From Candidatus Gastranaerophilales bacterium (GTDB taxonomy: Bacteria > Cyanobacteriota > Vampirovibrionia > Gastranaerophilales > Gastranaerophilaceae), in NCBI GenBank assembly GCA_944325865.1, contig CALVBS010000001.1, positions 1 through 64,000 of the forward strand: DNA of 64,000 nucleotides, read 5' to 3'. Position 1 is the stretch's first letter, and each line of letters opens with the position of its first letter. A model generated the notes under the pieces. It was not told where the DNA came from. It did not search any database and saw only the letters and a list, made by a program, of their open reading frames with translations. A program made the translations under genes and the position numbers. Below are positions 34,166 through 41,981 of the stretch, in pieces.

Positions 34166-35533
34166 ATGATTAATCTGGAAAATATAATTGAACGTATCCG
34201 TGAGATTATGGATGATGAAACTTCCGAGCAGCTCAAAGAAGAGTTGAACGGTTATCACGTTGCGGATTTGGCTGATATTTTTCAGGAATTAAAACCTGAT
34301 GAGCGTTTGGAATGCTTTAAGCTGCTGGATGTTGAGAAGGCTGCGGATTTAATGGAATATTTACCTCCTCAAATTCAGGTTGAGTTGTTGAGTGATATTG
34401 ATGAAGAAATGGCCTCAAAAATTCTTACACGACTTCCTCACGATGCAGCTGCTGACGTTCTTGGCGATATGGAAGATGATGAAAGCGAAACTTATCTCGA
34501 TAAACTCCCTCATAAATTCTCGGAAGAAGTCAGAGAACTTTTGACTTATAACGAAGATACTGCAGGCGGTATTATGAATCCTGTTGTACTTACTGTTAAC
34601 TCTGATATGAGCGTTCAGGATGTTTTGAACCATATCAGGATAAAGGCAGAGCAGGACAATATGGAATTATACTATGTTTACGTAACTGATAAGCAGAATC
34701 ATCTTCTGGGCGTTGTTTCCTTAAGAAAACTATTAACTTCTCCGATTAATCAAAAAGTCGAAGATATTATGATTTCTGATATTGTTAAACTCCATGTGGA
34801 CGATTACAGTGATTTTATTATCGATGAGTTTATGAAATATCAATATAATGCTCTTCCGGTTGTTGATTTATACAATCGTTTGAAGGGAATGATTACCTGG
34901 GATGATGTTCACGATTTGTTTGAAGAAGAAACAACTGAAGAAATTTATCAGTCTTCAGGTATTTCAACTGAGATTGTTGATGAAGACGAAATTCTGTCGG
35001 GTAATATAATTAATGCTCTCAGAGCAAGAACTCCATGGCTTTTTATAACTTTACTCGGGGAATTTGTGGCTGTTAATGTTGCAAATCATTTTGACCATAC
35101 TTTGAATGCATTACCGATAATTGCAATATTTATGCCGCTGCTTGCAGGGTTGGGCGGTAATATCGGAACACAGAGTATTACTCTTATGGTTCGCGGTCTT
35201 TCTACGGGGCAGGTCACTTTGAGTTCTGCGGTTCATCATATATTTAGAGAGGCTTTTATTGGTATGCTTATAGGAGGATTTTTCGGAATCCTTGTGACTC
35301 TTGTAACCTGGGGCTGGCAGCATAACATCGAATTGGGTATAATTGTCGGGGTTGCCATGATTATCAATATGACAATGGCCACTATTATCGGAACATTTAC
35401 ACCGTTTGCACTCAAATCTCTGAATGTTGATCCTGCGGTGGCTTCCGGACCTGTTATTGCAACCACTATTGATGTTGTAGGGTTGGCTGTGTATTTCACT
35501 CTTGTGTCTGTTTTTCTTGTAAGAGTTATGTAG
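34166..35533 (+). CDS. mgtE: magnesium transporter MgtE
   Basis: Mg2+ channel of the inner membrane gated by cytoplasmic Mg2+. 455 residues, normal. MgtE N-domain with helical repeats (1-130; DLADIFQELKPDERLECFKLL), a CBS pair (about 135-260), the plug helix and five membrane helices (about 285-455) with PLLAGLGGNIGTQS, the conserved pore segment. ATG lies about 8 bases after TATAAT and has no ribosome-binding site, as seen in other transporter genes here. Confidence 0.94.
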   Translation: MINLENIIERIREIMDDETSEQLKEELNGYHVADLADIFQELKPDERLECFKLLDVEKAADLMEYLPPQIQVELLSDIDEEMASKILTRLPHDAAADVLGDMEDDESETYLDKLPHKFSEEVRELLTYNEDTAGGIMNPVVLTVNSDMSVQDVLNHIRIKAEQDNMELYYVYVTDKQNHLLGVVSLRKLLTSPINQKVEDIMISDIVKLHVDDYSDFIIDEFMKYQYNALPVVDLYNRLKGMITWDDVHDLFEEETTEEIYQSSGISTEIVDEDEILSGNIINALRARTPWLFITLLGEFVAVNVANHFDHTLNALPIIAIFMPLLAGLGGNIGTQSITLMVRGLSTGQVTLSSAVHHIFREAFIGMLIGGFFGILVTLVTWGWQHNIELGIIVGVAMIINMTMATIIGTFTPFALKSLNVDPAVASGPVIATTIDVVGLAVYFTLVSVFLVRVM

Positions 35534-35612
35534 TAAATACATAGTTTATTGTATTTAATTTATTTACTTTATATTAGAATTGAATTTGTGGATATTAATA
35601 TAGGATAGATTT

Positions 35613-36965
35613 ATGATTGAAAACGGGAAAATTACTCCAAAAAATAACGGTGAAAATGAAACTCAAACTACAAACCGTAATATTGACAGGTTAACAAAAA
35701 AACAAAGGGAACAAGCTCTTTTTATAAGATTTTTTGCTTTTATGATTGTTATCTTCGTGGTTGTAGTTGCGGCAATTCTTATTTTGGCCGGTTATAACAG
35801 CAATTTTGCAGAAAATTTTGATGAAAATACTTTTATAGGTAAAATATTTTCAAAATCGGTTCAAAGTAATGAAACAAAGCAAAAGGCCGAATTTACCTGG
35901 CCGTTTGGGTTAAGAAAACAAAATATTCTTCTGCTTGGAGTTGATGCAAGTGAAAATCCTGATGACCTGTGGACCGGAACAAGGACAGATACTATTATTC
36001 TTGTAAATATAGATCCTAAATCAAAGTCAATTAATGCAATATCTATTCCACGTGATAGTAAAGTTTATTTACCGGAGGGGCATGGCATTCAGAAGATTAA
36101 TTCTGCTCATGCTATAGGCGGTGTAGGGATGACTATTGAAACCATTGAAAAAACTCTCGGTGTAAGAATTGATCGTTATGTAATGGTTCATGATGCTGCC
36201 GTAAAAGCGATTGTTGAGGCTCTTGGAGGTGTTGATGTTTATGTAGAAAAACCTATGCATTATCACGACTATGCAGGACATCTTCATATTGATTTATCTA
36301 AAGGTGTACACAGACTTTCGCCAACAGAAGCTGTTGGATATTTAAGATTCCGTCATGATGCTCTGGGTGATATAGGCAGAACACAACGTCAGCAGTGGTT
36401 TTTGAGAGGCTTATTAAATGAACTTAAAAAACCTGAGACAATAGCAAAAATTCCTGATATTGTTTCTGTTGCTAATAAGTATATAAAAACTAATATGTCT
36501 TTATATGAATTAACCCAGTATGCTTCTTTAATGAAACATGTTGATATGGATAAAATCGAAGTATCAGTTCTTCCGGGGGCTCCTAATAAAAAAGGTTATA
36601 TAAGCTACTGGATTATAGATCCTGAAAAATCTCAGGAAGTTATTAACCGGCTTATTTACAGAGAAAAAGTGCAGACTGATAGTGCTGTTCAATTTAGAGC
36701 AGGCCTTATGTATGCTGAAAATGATGCGGCAGAAGCACAGCTTGTAAAAAATGAACTTGAGGCTGCAGGTATAAATATTGTATGTACTGGACATCTTTCA
36801 AGAACGCATACTCAATTTATAGCTCATTCACCGCAAGTAACACTTGAATATTATAACTGGTTGAAAAAACAATCTCCGTCTATAAGCGGATTCCAGTTTG
36901 TTTATGAACCTGTTAATTATTTTTGCGGAGAAACCGATTTTACAGTTATAGTTGCGGGTAAATAG
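35613..36965 (+). CDS. LytR-CpsA-Psr (LCP) family glycopolymer transferase
   Basis: 450 residues: cytoplasmic N-terminus, one membrane helix (about 40-62), LCP domain (about 105-260) and a C-terminal LytR_C-like domain (about 350-450). In the LCP domain, NILLLGVD, GTRTDTIILVNIDPKSKSINAISIPRDSKV (with the polyprenyl-phosphate-binding arginines) and AVGYLRFRHDALGDIGRTQRQQWFLR are typical. The family moves glycopolymers from undecaprenyl phosphate to peptidoglycan or proteins, as in cyanobacteria. The start has AGGAT upstream. It ends at a strong terminator. Confidence 0.9.
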   Translation: MIENGKITPKNNGENETQTTNRNIDRLTKKQREQALFIRFFAFMIVIFVVVVAAILILAGYNSNFAENFDENTFIGKIFSKSVQSNETKQKAEFTWPFGLRKQNILLLGVDASENPDDLWTGTRTDTIILVNIDPKSKSINAISIPRDSKVYLPEGHGIQKINSAHAIGGVGMTIETIEKTLGVRIDRYVMVHDAAVKAIVEALGGVDVYVEKPMHYHDYAGHLHIDLSKGVHRLSPTEAVGYLRFRHDALGDIGRTQRQQWFLRGLLNELKKPETIAKIPDIVSVANKYIKTNMSLYELTQYASLMKHVDMDKIEVSVLPGAPNKKGYISYWIIDPEKSQEVINRLIYREKVQTDSAVQFRAGLMYAENDAAEAQLVKNELEAAGINIVCTGHLSRTHTQFIAHSPQVTLEYYNWLKKQSPSISGFQFVYEPVNYFCGETDFTVIVAGK

Positions 36966-36984
36966 TTGAATTAATACAAATATC

Positions 36985-37029
36985 AAAAATCTCAATCAGA
37001 CGAAATGACATAATGATTGAGATTTTTTT
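36985..37029 (+). terminator. intrinsic terminator after LCP gene
   Basis: AAAATCTCAATCA / TGATTGAGATTTT stem, 15-base loop and T run. Confidence 0.9.
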
Positions 37030-37097
37030 GTCAACTTATTTACAAAACTTAAAAAATATGTTATAGTTTTTACGTTACTTAATATGGAGAGAGATTT

Positions 37098-37697
37098 ATG
37101 AATAATGCGATGTTTTTGTCTAATCCCGGAACTGTGATTGCTATAGTTCTTGGCGTTTTGGTTCTATTGTGGGCTTATTCAATTTATGTTTCTTTAATAA
37201 AGAAAAAGAATAAAGCCAAAGAAGCATTTTCAAGTATTGATGTACAGTTGAAAAAAAGATATGACTTAATTCCAAATGTTTTGTTTATTGCGAATAAATT
37301 TATGGAGCACGAGAGAGGCCTTTTGGATGATATTACAAGATTACGTGCTCAGGCTGCTAAATTGCCGGCTGAACTTAACAATGCTGAACAAACTCTGAAT
37401 CTGGATAAAGAAATAACTACCAAAATGGGTCAGTTGATGGTAAATGTTGAAAATTATCCGCAATTAAAATCCGATCAAACAATGATTCAGGCAATGCAGA
37501 CATATAATGAACAGGAAGAGCATATTGCCGCTGCTAGAAGATTCTATAACTCAGCTGTTTTAGAATTAAACAATGCAGTTGAAATTTTCCCTAGTTCACT
37601 GATAGCATCGATGCTTAATATAAAACATTTGCCGTTCTTTGAGGTCGCAAATGAGGCAGAGCGTCAGGCTATTGATGCAAGTAAGTATTTTAAATAA
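37098..37697 (+). CDS. LemA family protein
   Basis: 199 residues. One N-terminal membrane helix (about 12-32) then a long helical domain: VSLIKKKNKAKEAFSSIDVQLKKRYDLIPNVLFIANKFMEHERG is the family block, followed by ARRFYNSAVLELNNAVEIFPSSLIA. LemA proteins are of uncertain role in the envelope. It is a single-gene transcript with GGAGAG upstream of ATG and a terminator behind. Confidence 0.92.
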   Translation: MNNAMFLSNPGTVIAIVLGVLVLLWAYSIYVSLIKKKNKAKEAFSSIDVQLKKRYDLIPNVLFIANKFMEHERGLLDDITRLRAQAAKLPAELNNAEQTLNLDKEITTKMGQLMVNVENYPQLKSDQTMIQAMQTYNEQEEHIAAARRFYNSAVLELNNAVEIFPSSLIASMLNIKHLPFFEVANEAERQAIDASKYFK

Positions 37698-37705
37698 AAA
37701 CTTTG

Positions 37706-37734
37706 AAAGCGGCTTTTATAAAGCCGCTTTTTTA
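37706..37734 (+). terminator. intrinsic terminator after lemA
   Basis: AAAGCGGC / GCCGCTTT with loop TTTTATAAA and a T run. Confidence 0.9.
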
Positions 37735-37756
37735 TGATAAAATAAATTTAGGATAA

Positions 37757-37830
37757 GCGTTTGTAGCTCAGTTGAATAGAGCGTCGCTCTCCGAAGGCGA
37801 AGGCCGCGGGTTTGACTCCCGCCAAACGCA
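37757..37830 (+). tRNA. tRNA-Arg (anticodon CCG)
   Basis: 74 bases; acceptor GCGTTTG / CAAACGC, D-arm GCTC/GAGC, anticodon loop CTCCGAA (anticodon CCG), T-arm GCGGG/CCCGC, discriminator A. CCA is not encoded. Confidence 0.94.
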
Positions 37831-37872
37831 GTGATATAATAGAATCGGTTGACAGCCGGTTAAAATATAACC

Positions 37873-37899
37873 AACAGGGAAGTTTACTTCCCTGTTTTA
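37873..37899 (+). terminator. intrinsic terminator between the tRNA-Arg genes
   Basis: ACAGGGAAG / CTTCCCTGT with loop TTTA and TTTTAT after it. It separates the two tRNA-Arg transcripts. Confidence 0.85.
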
Positions 37900-37905
37900 T
37901 AAAAT

Positions 37906-37979
37906 GGCTTTGTAGCTCAGTAGGATAGAGCGACGGTTTCCTAAACCGGTGGTCGCGGGTTCGACTCCCGCCAAGGCCA
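37906..37979 (+). tRNA. tRNA-Arg (anticodon CCT)
   Basis: 74 bases; acceptor GGCTTTG / CAAGGCC with one G-U, anticodon loop TTCCTAA (anticodon CCT), T-arm GCGGG/CCCGC. CCA is not encoded. It has the same T-arm as the CCG tRNA next to it. Confidence 0.94.
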
Positions 37980-38069
37980 TTTTATTTTGTATTTTGCATT
38001 TATCAATCTTCGCGAAATACAGATAAACATTTTTATGTTATAATTCTTTTAACAAAAATTTTAAAACAT

Positions 38070-38165
38070 GTTTTCTAGGGTTCCGCGGTAAAGTCCGGCT
38101 GGTCCGAGAGAAAACTCACGGATAATTTTTCTGTGTACACGGAGGGATAAAAGCCCGGGAGATAA
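38070..38165 (+). promoter_or_regulatory. guanidine-I (ykkC-type) riboswitch
   Basis: The conserved blocks of the guanidine-I riboswitch occur in order: CTAGGGTTCCG (from 38075), CTGGTCCGAGAG (38099-38110), ACGG, and ACACGGAGGGATAAAAGCCCGGGAGA (38137-38162). A TATAAT at about 38039 may be its promoter. The last block overlaps the first arm of a terminator, so guanidine binding would sequester it and let transcription continue into the exporter gene. Confidence 0.95.
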
Positions 38166-38189
38166 TAATTTATCTCACGGGCTTTATTA
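38150..38189 (+). terminator. riboswitch-controlled terminator
   Basis: AAGCCCGGGAGATAA / TTATCTCACGGGCTT stem followed by TATTAT. Its 5' arm is part of the guanidine aptamer, the standard on-switch layout. Confidence 0.85.
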
Positions 38190-38214
38190 TGTAACAAATG
38201 AAAGGATTAAATAT

Positions 38215-38532
38215 ATGGAATGGATTATTTTATTTATTGCAGGGTTGTTTGAAATCAGCTGGGCTATTGGATTGAAATATTCTCACGGATTTACCCAGAT
38301 TATTCCTTCAATTTTGACTGTAATCGGTATGATTGCAAGTTTTTATTTTCTGGCACTTGCACTTAAAAGTCTTCCGCTTGGAACTGCTTATGCTGTCTGG
38401 ACAGGAATTGGAACTTTAGGAACGGTAATTCTGGGTATTATACTTTTTAAAGAGTCGGCAACAGCAATGCGGTTGTTCTGTATTGCTCTTATTATGTGTG
38501 GTATTACCGGATTAAAGTTAATTACGCATTAA
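38215..38532 (+). CDS. gdx: guanidinium exporter, SMR family (Gdx/SugE)
   Basis: Exports guanidinium in exchange for protons as a dual-topology dimer. 105 residues, four helices. The key E13 lies in GLFEISWAIGLKYSHG; W16 and K20 of the Gdx signature are present, as is GTAYAVWTGIGTLGTV (61-76). The single gene after a guanidine riboswitch settles the subtype against drug-exporting EmrE. Confidence 0.93.
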   Translation: MEWIILFIAGLFEISWAIGLKYSHGFTQIIPSILTVIGMIASFYFLALALKSLPLGTAYAVWTGIGTLGTVILGIILFKESATAMRLFCIALIMCGITGLKLITH

Positions 38533-38544
38533 ACAGGTAAAATT

Positions 38545-39132
38545 TTATGATATAGGCAGGCTTATCTGATTATTCTCGGGAATATTTAATGCCATAGTTT
38601 TAATTTTCTTATAAATTTCGTATGTCATGATACAGTCATTTAGAGCTCTGTGATGTCCTTCAGTTGAAATTTCAAAGCGTTCTGCAAGGTAGCTAAGTCT
38701 GTGTGAAGGAAATTTACAGAATTTTCTTGCAAGACGCATTGTATCAACGTAATCGTTTGAAAATTCCCTGTTGAAGTGTCGCAGCAGATTATCATATATA
38801 AAATTAATATCAAAATTGACGTTATGACCAATTATACAATCATCAGAGATAAATTCGGTAAAATCAGGCAAAACTTCTGTAATTTTGGGTGAGTCCGCAA
38901 CCATTTCATTTGTTATTCCGGTAAGTTTTGTGATAAATGAACCTATTGAGTTATCAGGTTTTATCAGTGAAGAATACTGACTTATGATTTTGTCATTTCG
39001 TACTTTTAAAGCTGAAAGCTCTATAATTTCGTTTTTTGTGGTTGAAAGTCCGGTTGTTTCTATATCTATAATAGTATAATCCGAAGGAAATTCTAGTTTG
39101 CCTTCACCTTTTTTCCTTACTGTATGTATCAT
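38545..39132 (-). CDS. DnaQ-like 3'-5' exonuclease (DEDDh)
   Basis: 195 residues, exonuclease domain only. ExoI IIDIETTG (D23, E25), ExoII HNVNFDINFI (D108), ExoIII HHRALNDCIMTYEIY (H161, D166) are all present, so it should be active. It may be a separate polymerase III epsilon-like proofreader or a repair or RNA-processing nuclease. The C-terminal clamp-binding sequence may be NNQISLPIS. Convergent with gdx. Confidence 0.88.
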   Translation of the reverse strand: MIHTVRKKGEGKLEFPSDYTIIDIETTGLSTTKNEIIELSALKVRNDKIISQYSSLIKPDNSIGSFITKLTGITNEMVADSPKITEVLPDFTEFISDDCIIGHNVNFDINFIYDNLLRHFNREFSNDYVDTMRLARKFCKFPSHRLSYLAERFEISTEGHHRALNDCIMTYEIYKKIKTMALNIPENNQISLPIS

Positions 39133-39242
39133 AGTTTAATTATAAAGTAAGAAAAATTTCGTTTCAAATTTTTTGCTATATTTTTATTGACGATTTCAAA
39201 AAAATAATTTATTATTAGCTTGTTAACAAAAAGGAGAGCTAA

Positions 39243-40400
39243 ATGAATAATTTTGAATTTTATTGTCCGACAAGGGTTTTGTTCGGAAAAGGACAAATAG
39301 CCGAATTACCGCGGTTAATTGATAAATCAAAGAAAATTCTTATGACATATGGCGGTGGTTCTATAAAGAAAAACGGTGTTTATGATCAAGTTAAAAAAGC
39401 ACTGGAAGGATATAATGTACTTGAGTTCGGAGGTATTGAACCTAATCCTAAATATGAAACTTTAATGAAAGCTGTAGAAATCGTAAAAAGAGAAGGCGTT
39501 GATTTCTTGCTTGCTGTTGGCGGAGGTTCAACTCTTGATGGTACCAAATTTATAGCTCTTGCCTCAAAGTATGACGGCGATGATGCTTACGATGCTATTA
39601 TGATTAGAGGGGAGCATCCTGATTCAGCAGTTGAGCTTGCTGATATTATTACTCTGCCGGCTACCGGTTCTGAAATGAATAACGGCGGGGTTATTTCAAG
39701 ATTGGCAACAAGCGAAAAGCTTGCTTTTCACAATCCTAATTGTTTCCCTAAATTTTCTATTATAGATCCGGAAGTTACGTATAGCCTTCCTGTACGACAG
39801 ACTATCAATGGTATTGTTGATACTTTTGTTCATACAATGGAATTCAACTGTACCTATGATGTAAATTCACCGTTACAGGATATTTGGGCTATGGGTATTT
39901 TGAGAACGCTTATTCAGGAAGCTCCAAAGGTCCTTGCAAATCCTGAAGATTATGATGCAAGAGCAAATATCTTCTGGTGTGCCACATGTGGTTTGAACTA
40001 TTGGATTTCTGTAGGAGTGCCGCAGGATTGGTCAACTCATATGATCGGACACGAATTAACTGCTTTTTATGGTATTGACCATGGACAGAGCCTTGCTATA
40101 ATTCTTCCGCGGTTATTGCGTAACCAGAAAGTAAGTAAATCTCAAAAATTGGCTAAAATTGCAAGAGAAGTATTTAAGGTCGATGAAAGTGTTGACTTGA
40201 AAGCTGCTGATATAGCTATTGATAAAATTGAGGAATTCTTTAACTCAATAGGTATGAAAACCCATCTTGCAGACTACGAAATTGACCCTGCGGAGGCTGC
40301 AGAAAAAATCAGAGACAGATTTGCAAAACGCGGAGTTGCTTTTGGTGAAAAAGGTGCAATTACTGCGGATGTTGCTTATGATGTAGTACTGGCTTCATAA
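39243..40400 (+). CDS. iron-containing alcohol dehydrogenase (YqhD/butanol dehydrogenase type)
   Basis: Reduces aldehydes with NAD(P)H. 385 residues, usual size. It begins MNNFEFYCPTRVLFGKGQI; the coenzyme region has GGGSIKKNG and VGGGSTLDGTKF; metal ligands lie in D-x-x-x-H of IVDTFVHTME and in THMIGHEL...GIDHGQSLAIILP. GSIKKNG is the mark of the NADPH-preferring YqhD/BDH branch. Ribosome-binding site GGAGAG. A likely fermentative or detoxifying enzyme. Confidence 0.93.
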   Translation: MNNFEFYCPTRVLFGKGQIAELPRLIDKSKKILMTYGGGSIKKNGVYDQVKKALEGYNVLEFGGIEPNPKYETLMKAVEIVKREGVDFLLAVGGGSTLDGTKFIALASKYDGDDAYDAIMIRGEHPDSAVELADIITLPATGSEMNNGGVISRLATSEKLAFHNPNCFPKFSIIDPEVTYSLPVRQTINGIVDTFVHTMEFNCTYDVNSPLQDIWAMGILRTLIQEAPKVLANPEDYDARANIFWCATCGLNYWISVGVPQDWSTHMIGHELTAFYGIDHGQSLAIILPRLLRNQKVSKSQKLAKIAREVFKVDESVDLKAADIAIDKIEEFFNSIGMKTHLADYEIDPAEAAEKIRDRFAKRGVAFGEKGAITADVAYDVVLAS

Positions 40401-40426
40401 ATTCTTTTACTTTTTACTTAATTAAA

Positions 40427-40455
40427 AAAAGGAGGTTTCATAGCCTCCTTTTATT
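40427..40455 (+). terminator. intrinsic bidirectional terminator
   Basis: AAAAGGAGG / CCTCCTTTT stem with an 8-base loop; A and T runs flank both sides, serving the alcohol dehydrogenase and the convergent HAD gene. Confidence 0.85.
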
Positions 40456-41143
40456 TTGCTGTTATCGGTTCTGTATTCAAAATACTTTTATAATCTTTAA
40501 AATCTTTTATTATCTGTGATACGGCCGGGATTTTTTCGTACAATTCAATAGGCTCCATTGACGCAATAGCAACGATTTTACCTATTCCGGCAGCTCTTGC
40601 AGCTTCAATTCCTGAAACTGCATCTTCTATTACAATACATTCAGAAGGCTGCAAATTCAATTTTTGTGCAGCAATTTTGTATATATCAGGTGCCGGTTTC
40701 CCGGGAATTTTGCCGTTTGCATAAACTATTTTATCAATATCAAACCAGCGGGCAAGTTTAAATTCTTTTATGTAAAATTCAACATTGTCAATTTCAGACA
40801 TTGTCGCGATTGTTCTGGGAATATTATTTTCTTTCAGATAGTCCAGAAATTCTTCGGCATGAGGGGCAAGGTGAAAATGTTCGGGGTCATTAAGACACAT
40901 TTGACGATAGACACTTTCTTTTTCTTTCCCGAATTTTTCAACAAGCTCTGCAGATGGTTTTTTGCCAATTAAATATGCGATAATATCCTCATTGGTTCTG
41001 CCGAACATAAAATCACGCATTTCTTCATCAGTAAATGCATGGTCTCTTAATCTTTTGGAAAATTCTCTCCACGCTTCCAGATGTTTTTCGGAATCCCAGA
41101 AAAGTGTTCCGTTAAAATCAAAAATTACTCCTTTATATTGCAT
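40451..41143 (-). CDS. HAD-superfamily hydrolase (beta-phosphoglucomutase-like) with D-to-N in motif I
   Basis: 230 residues with an alpha-helical C1 cap. Motif I reads FDFNGTLF: the nucleophile D9 is present, but the second Asp, the usual acid/base, is Asn (N11). Motif II is ATMS, motif III K in GKPAPDIYK and motif IV CIVIEDAVSGIEAARAAG. Overall it looks like beta-phosphoglucomutase or sugar-phosphate phosphatases. The Asn variant occurs in some HAD lineages and may slow or change the reaction. It is followed upstream by a TPR gene on the same strand, 20 bases away. Confidence 0.85.
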   Translation of the reverse strand: MQYKGVIFDFNGTLFWDSEKHLEAWREFSKRLRDHAFTDEEMRDFMFGRTNEDIIAYLIGKKPSAELVEKFGKEKESVYRQMCLNDPEHFHLAPHAEEFLDYLKENNIPRTIATMSEIDNVEFYIKEFKLARWFDIDKIVYANGKIPGKPAPDIYKIAAQKLNLQPSECIVIEDAVSGIEAARAAGIGKIVAIASMEPIELYEKIPAVSQIIKDFKDYKSILNTEPITAK

Positions 41144-41163
41144 AATGTCTCCAAGTCAGATTT

Positions 41164-41739
41164 TTATATATTGTTTTCCATTATTTTATTATAGTAATCA
41201 AGGTAAATTTGTGCATCTTTTGTTTTGTTTAGCTTTTTCAAGGTATATGCAAGGTTGTAATGAAAATCAGCTTCTGTCGGCTTTAAGTCTATTGCATACA
41301 GAAAATTCTTTCTTGCATCTTTGAGTTTTCCAAGCTTTAAATACGCACATCCCATATTATAATAAGCATAAGCAAAATCAGGTTTTAACTTTATAACGGC
41401 TTTATACTGTTCTATAGCCATATTAGGTTTTTCCTGTTCAAGGTACAGGTTGCCGAGATTATATGCGGCTTTATAGAATTTTATATCATTTGCCAATGCC
41501 TGATTATACATGAATTCAGCATCATCGTTTTTTCCCTTGTCATGAAGAATATTTCCGAGTAAAAGCCAGTTTTGAGGGGTTCTCATCTCTGAAGGTATGG
41601 TTAATATCAGATTAAAAGCCTCTTCAATCCTGTTTTCGGCATAAAGCATATTTGCCTGCTCATTAATCATAGAATCTTCCGCAAATGCTGAAATTCCTGA
41701 TAATACTAATATAACTGCAAGATACACAATTCTCTTCAT
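41164..41739 (-). CDS. secreted TPR-repeat protein
   Basis: 191 residues: signal peptide MKRIVYLAVILVLSGISAFA, then four or five tetratricopeptide repeats (for example NWLLGNILHDKGKNDDAEFMYNQAL with a one-residue difference, and AYYNMGCAYLKLGKLKDARKNFLYAIDL). Likely periplasmic adaptor. Probably cotranscribed with the HAD gene that follows. Confidence 0.85.
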   Translation of the reverse strand: MKRIVYLAVILVLSGISAFAEDSMINEQANMLYAENRIEEAFNLILTIPSEMRTPQNWLLLGNILHDKGKNDDAEFMYNQALANDIKFYKAAYNLGNLYLEQEKPNMAIEQYKAVIKLKPDFAYAYYNMGCAYLKLGKLKDARKNFLYAIDLKPTEADFHYNLAYTLKKLNKTKDAQIYLDYYNKIMENNI

Positions 41740-41789
41740 AAGAAAATTATATACTAAATTAATTAAAAATCAAAAATTAAAACTTTTAT

Positions 41790-41879
41790 TTGACTCTTAA
41801 AAAAGAAAGGTAATAATGTTATTGATGTCTCTTTTACTGGTTAATACCCGCATCTACTCCTTGGTGCGGGTGTTCTTTT
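41790..41879 (+). ncRNA. candidate small RNA with its own promoter and terminator
   Basis: TTGACT (41790-41795) with TAATAA or TAATGT 15-18 bases on, then about 55 bases ending in ACCCGCA / TGCGGGT (41846-41871, 12-base loop) and GTTCTTTT. Between two minus-strand genes, it is the only plus-strand transcript signal in this 242-base gap. A 20-codon frame inside has no ribosome-binding site. The hairpin alone could be a stray terminator. Confidence 0.35.
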
Positions 41880-41892
41880 GCTATTAAATACT

Positions 41893-41925
41893 CAAAAAAA
41901 AAAGAGGTTGAAATTTTCAACCTCC
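41893..41925 (-). terminator. intrinsic terminator after gene at 41982-42818
   Basis: Minus strand: GAGGTTGA / TCAACCTC stem with a short AT loop followed by ten T (complement of the A run at 41893-41903). Confidence 0.85.
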
Positions 41926-41981
41926 TACACACACGTTTTTAGTACACACTACTTAAGAAATATTTAAGATTATGTTTCGGT

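Noticed and set aside
41825-41887. 20-codon leader-peptide-like frame starting at ATG 41825 over the terminator hairpin
   Set aside because: No ribosome-binding site, no run of regulatory codons, and no gene downstream on that strand to attenuate.
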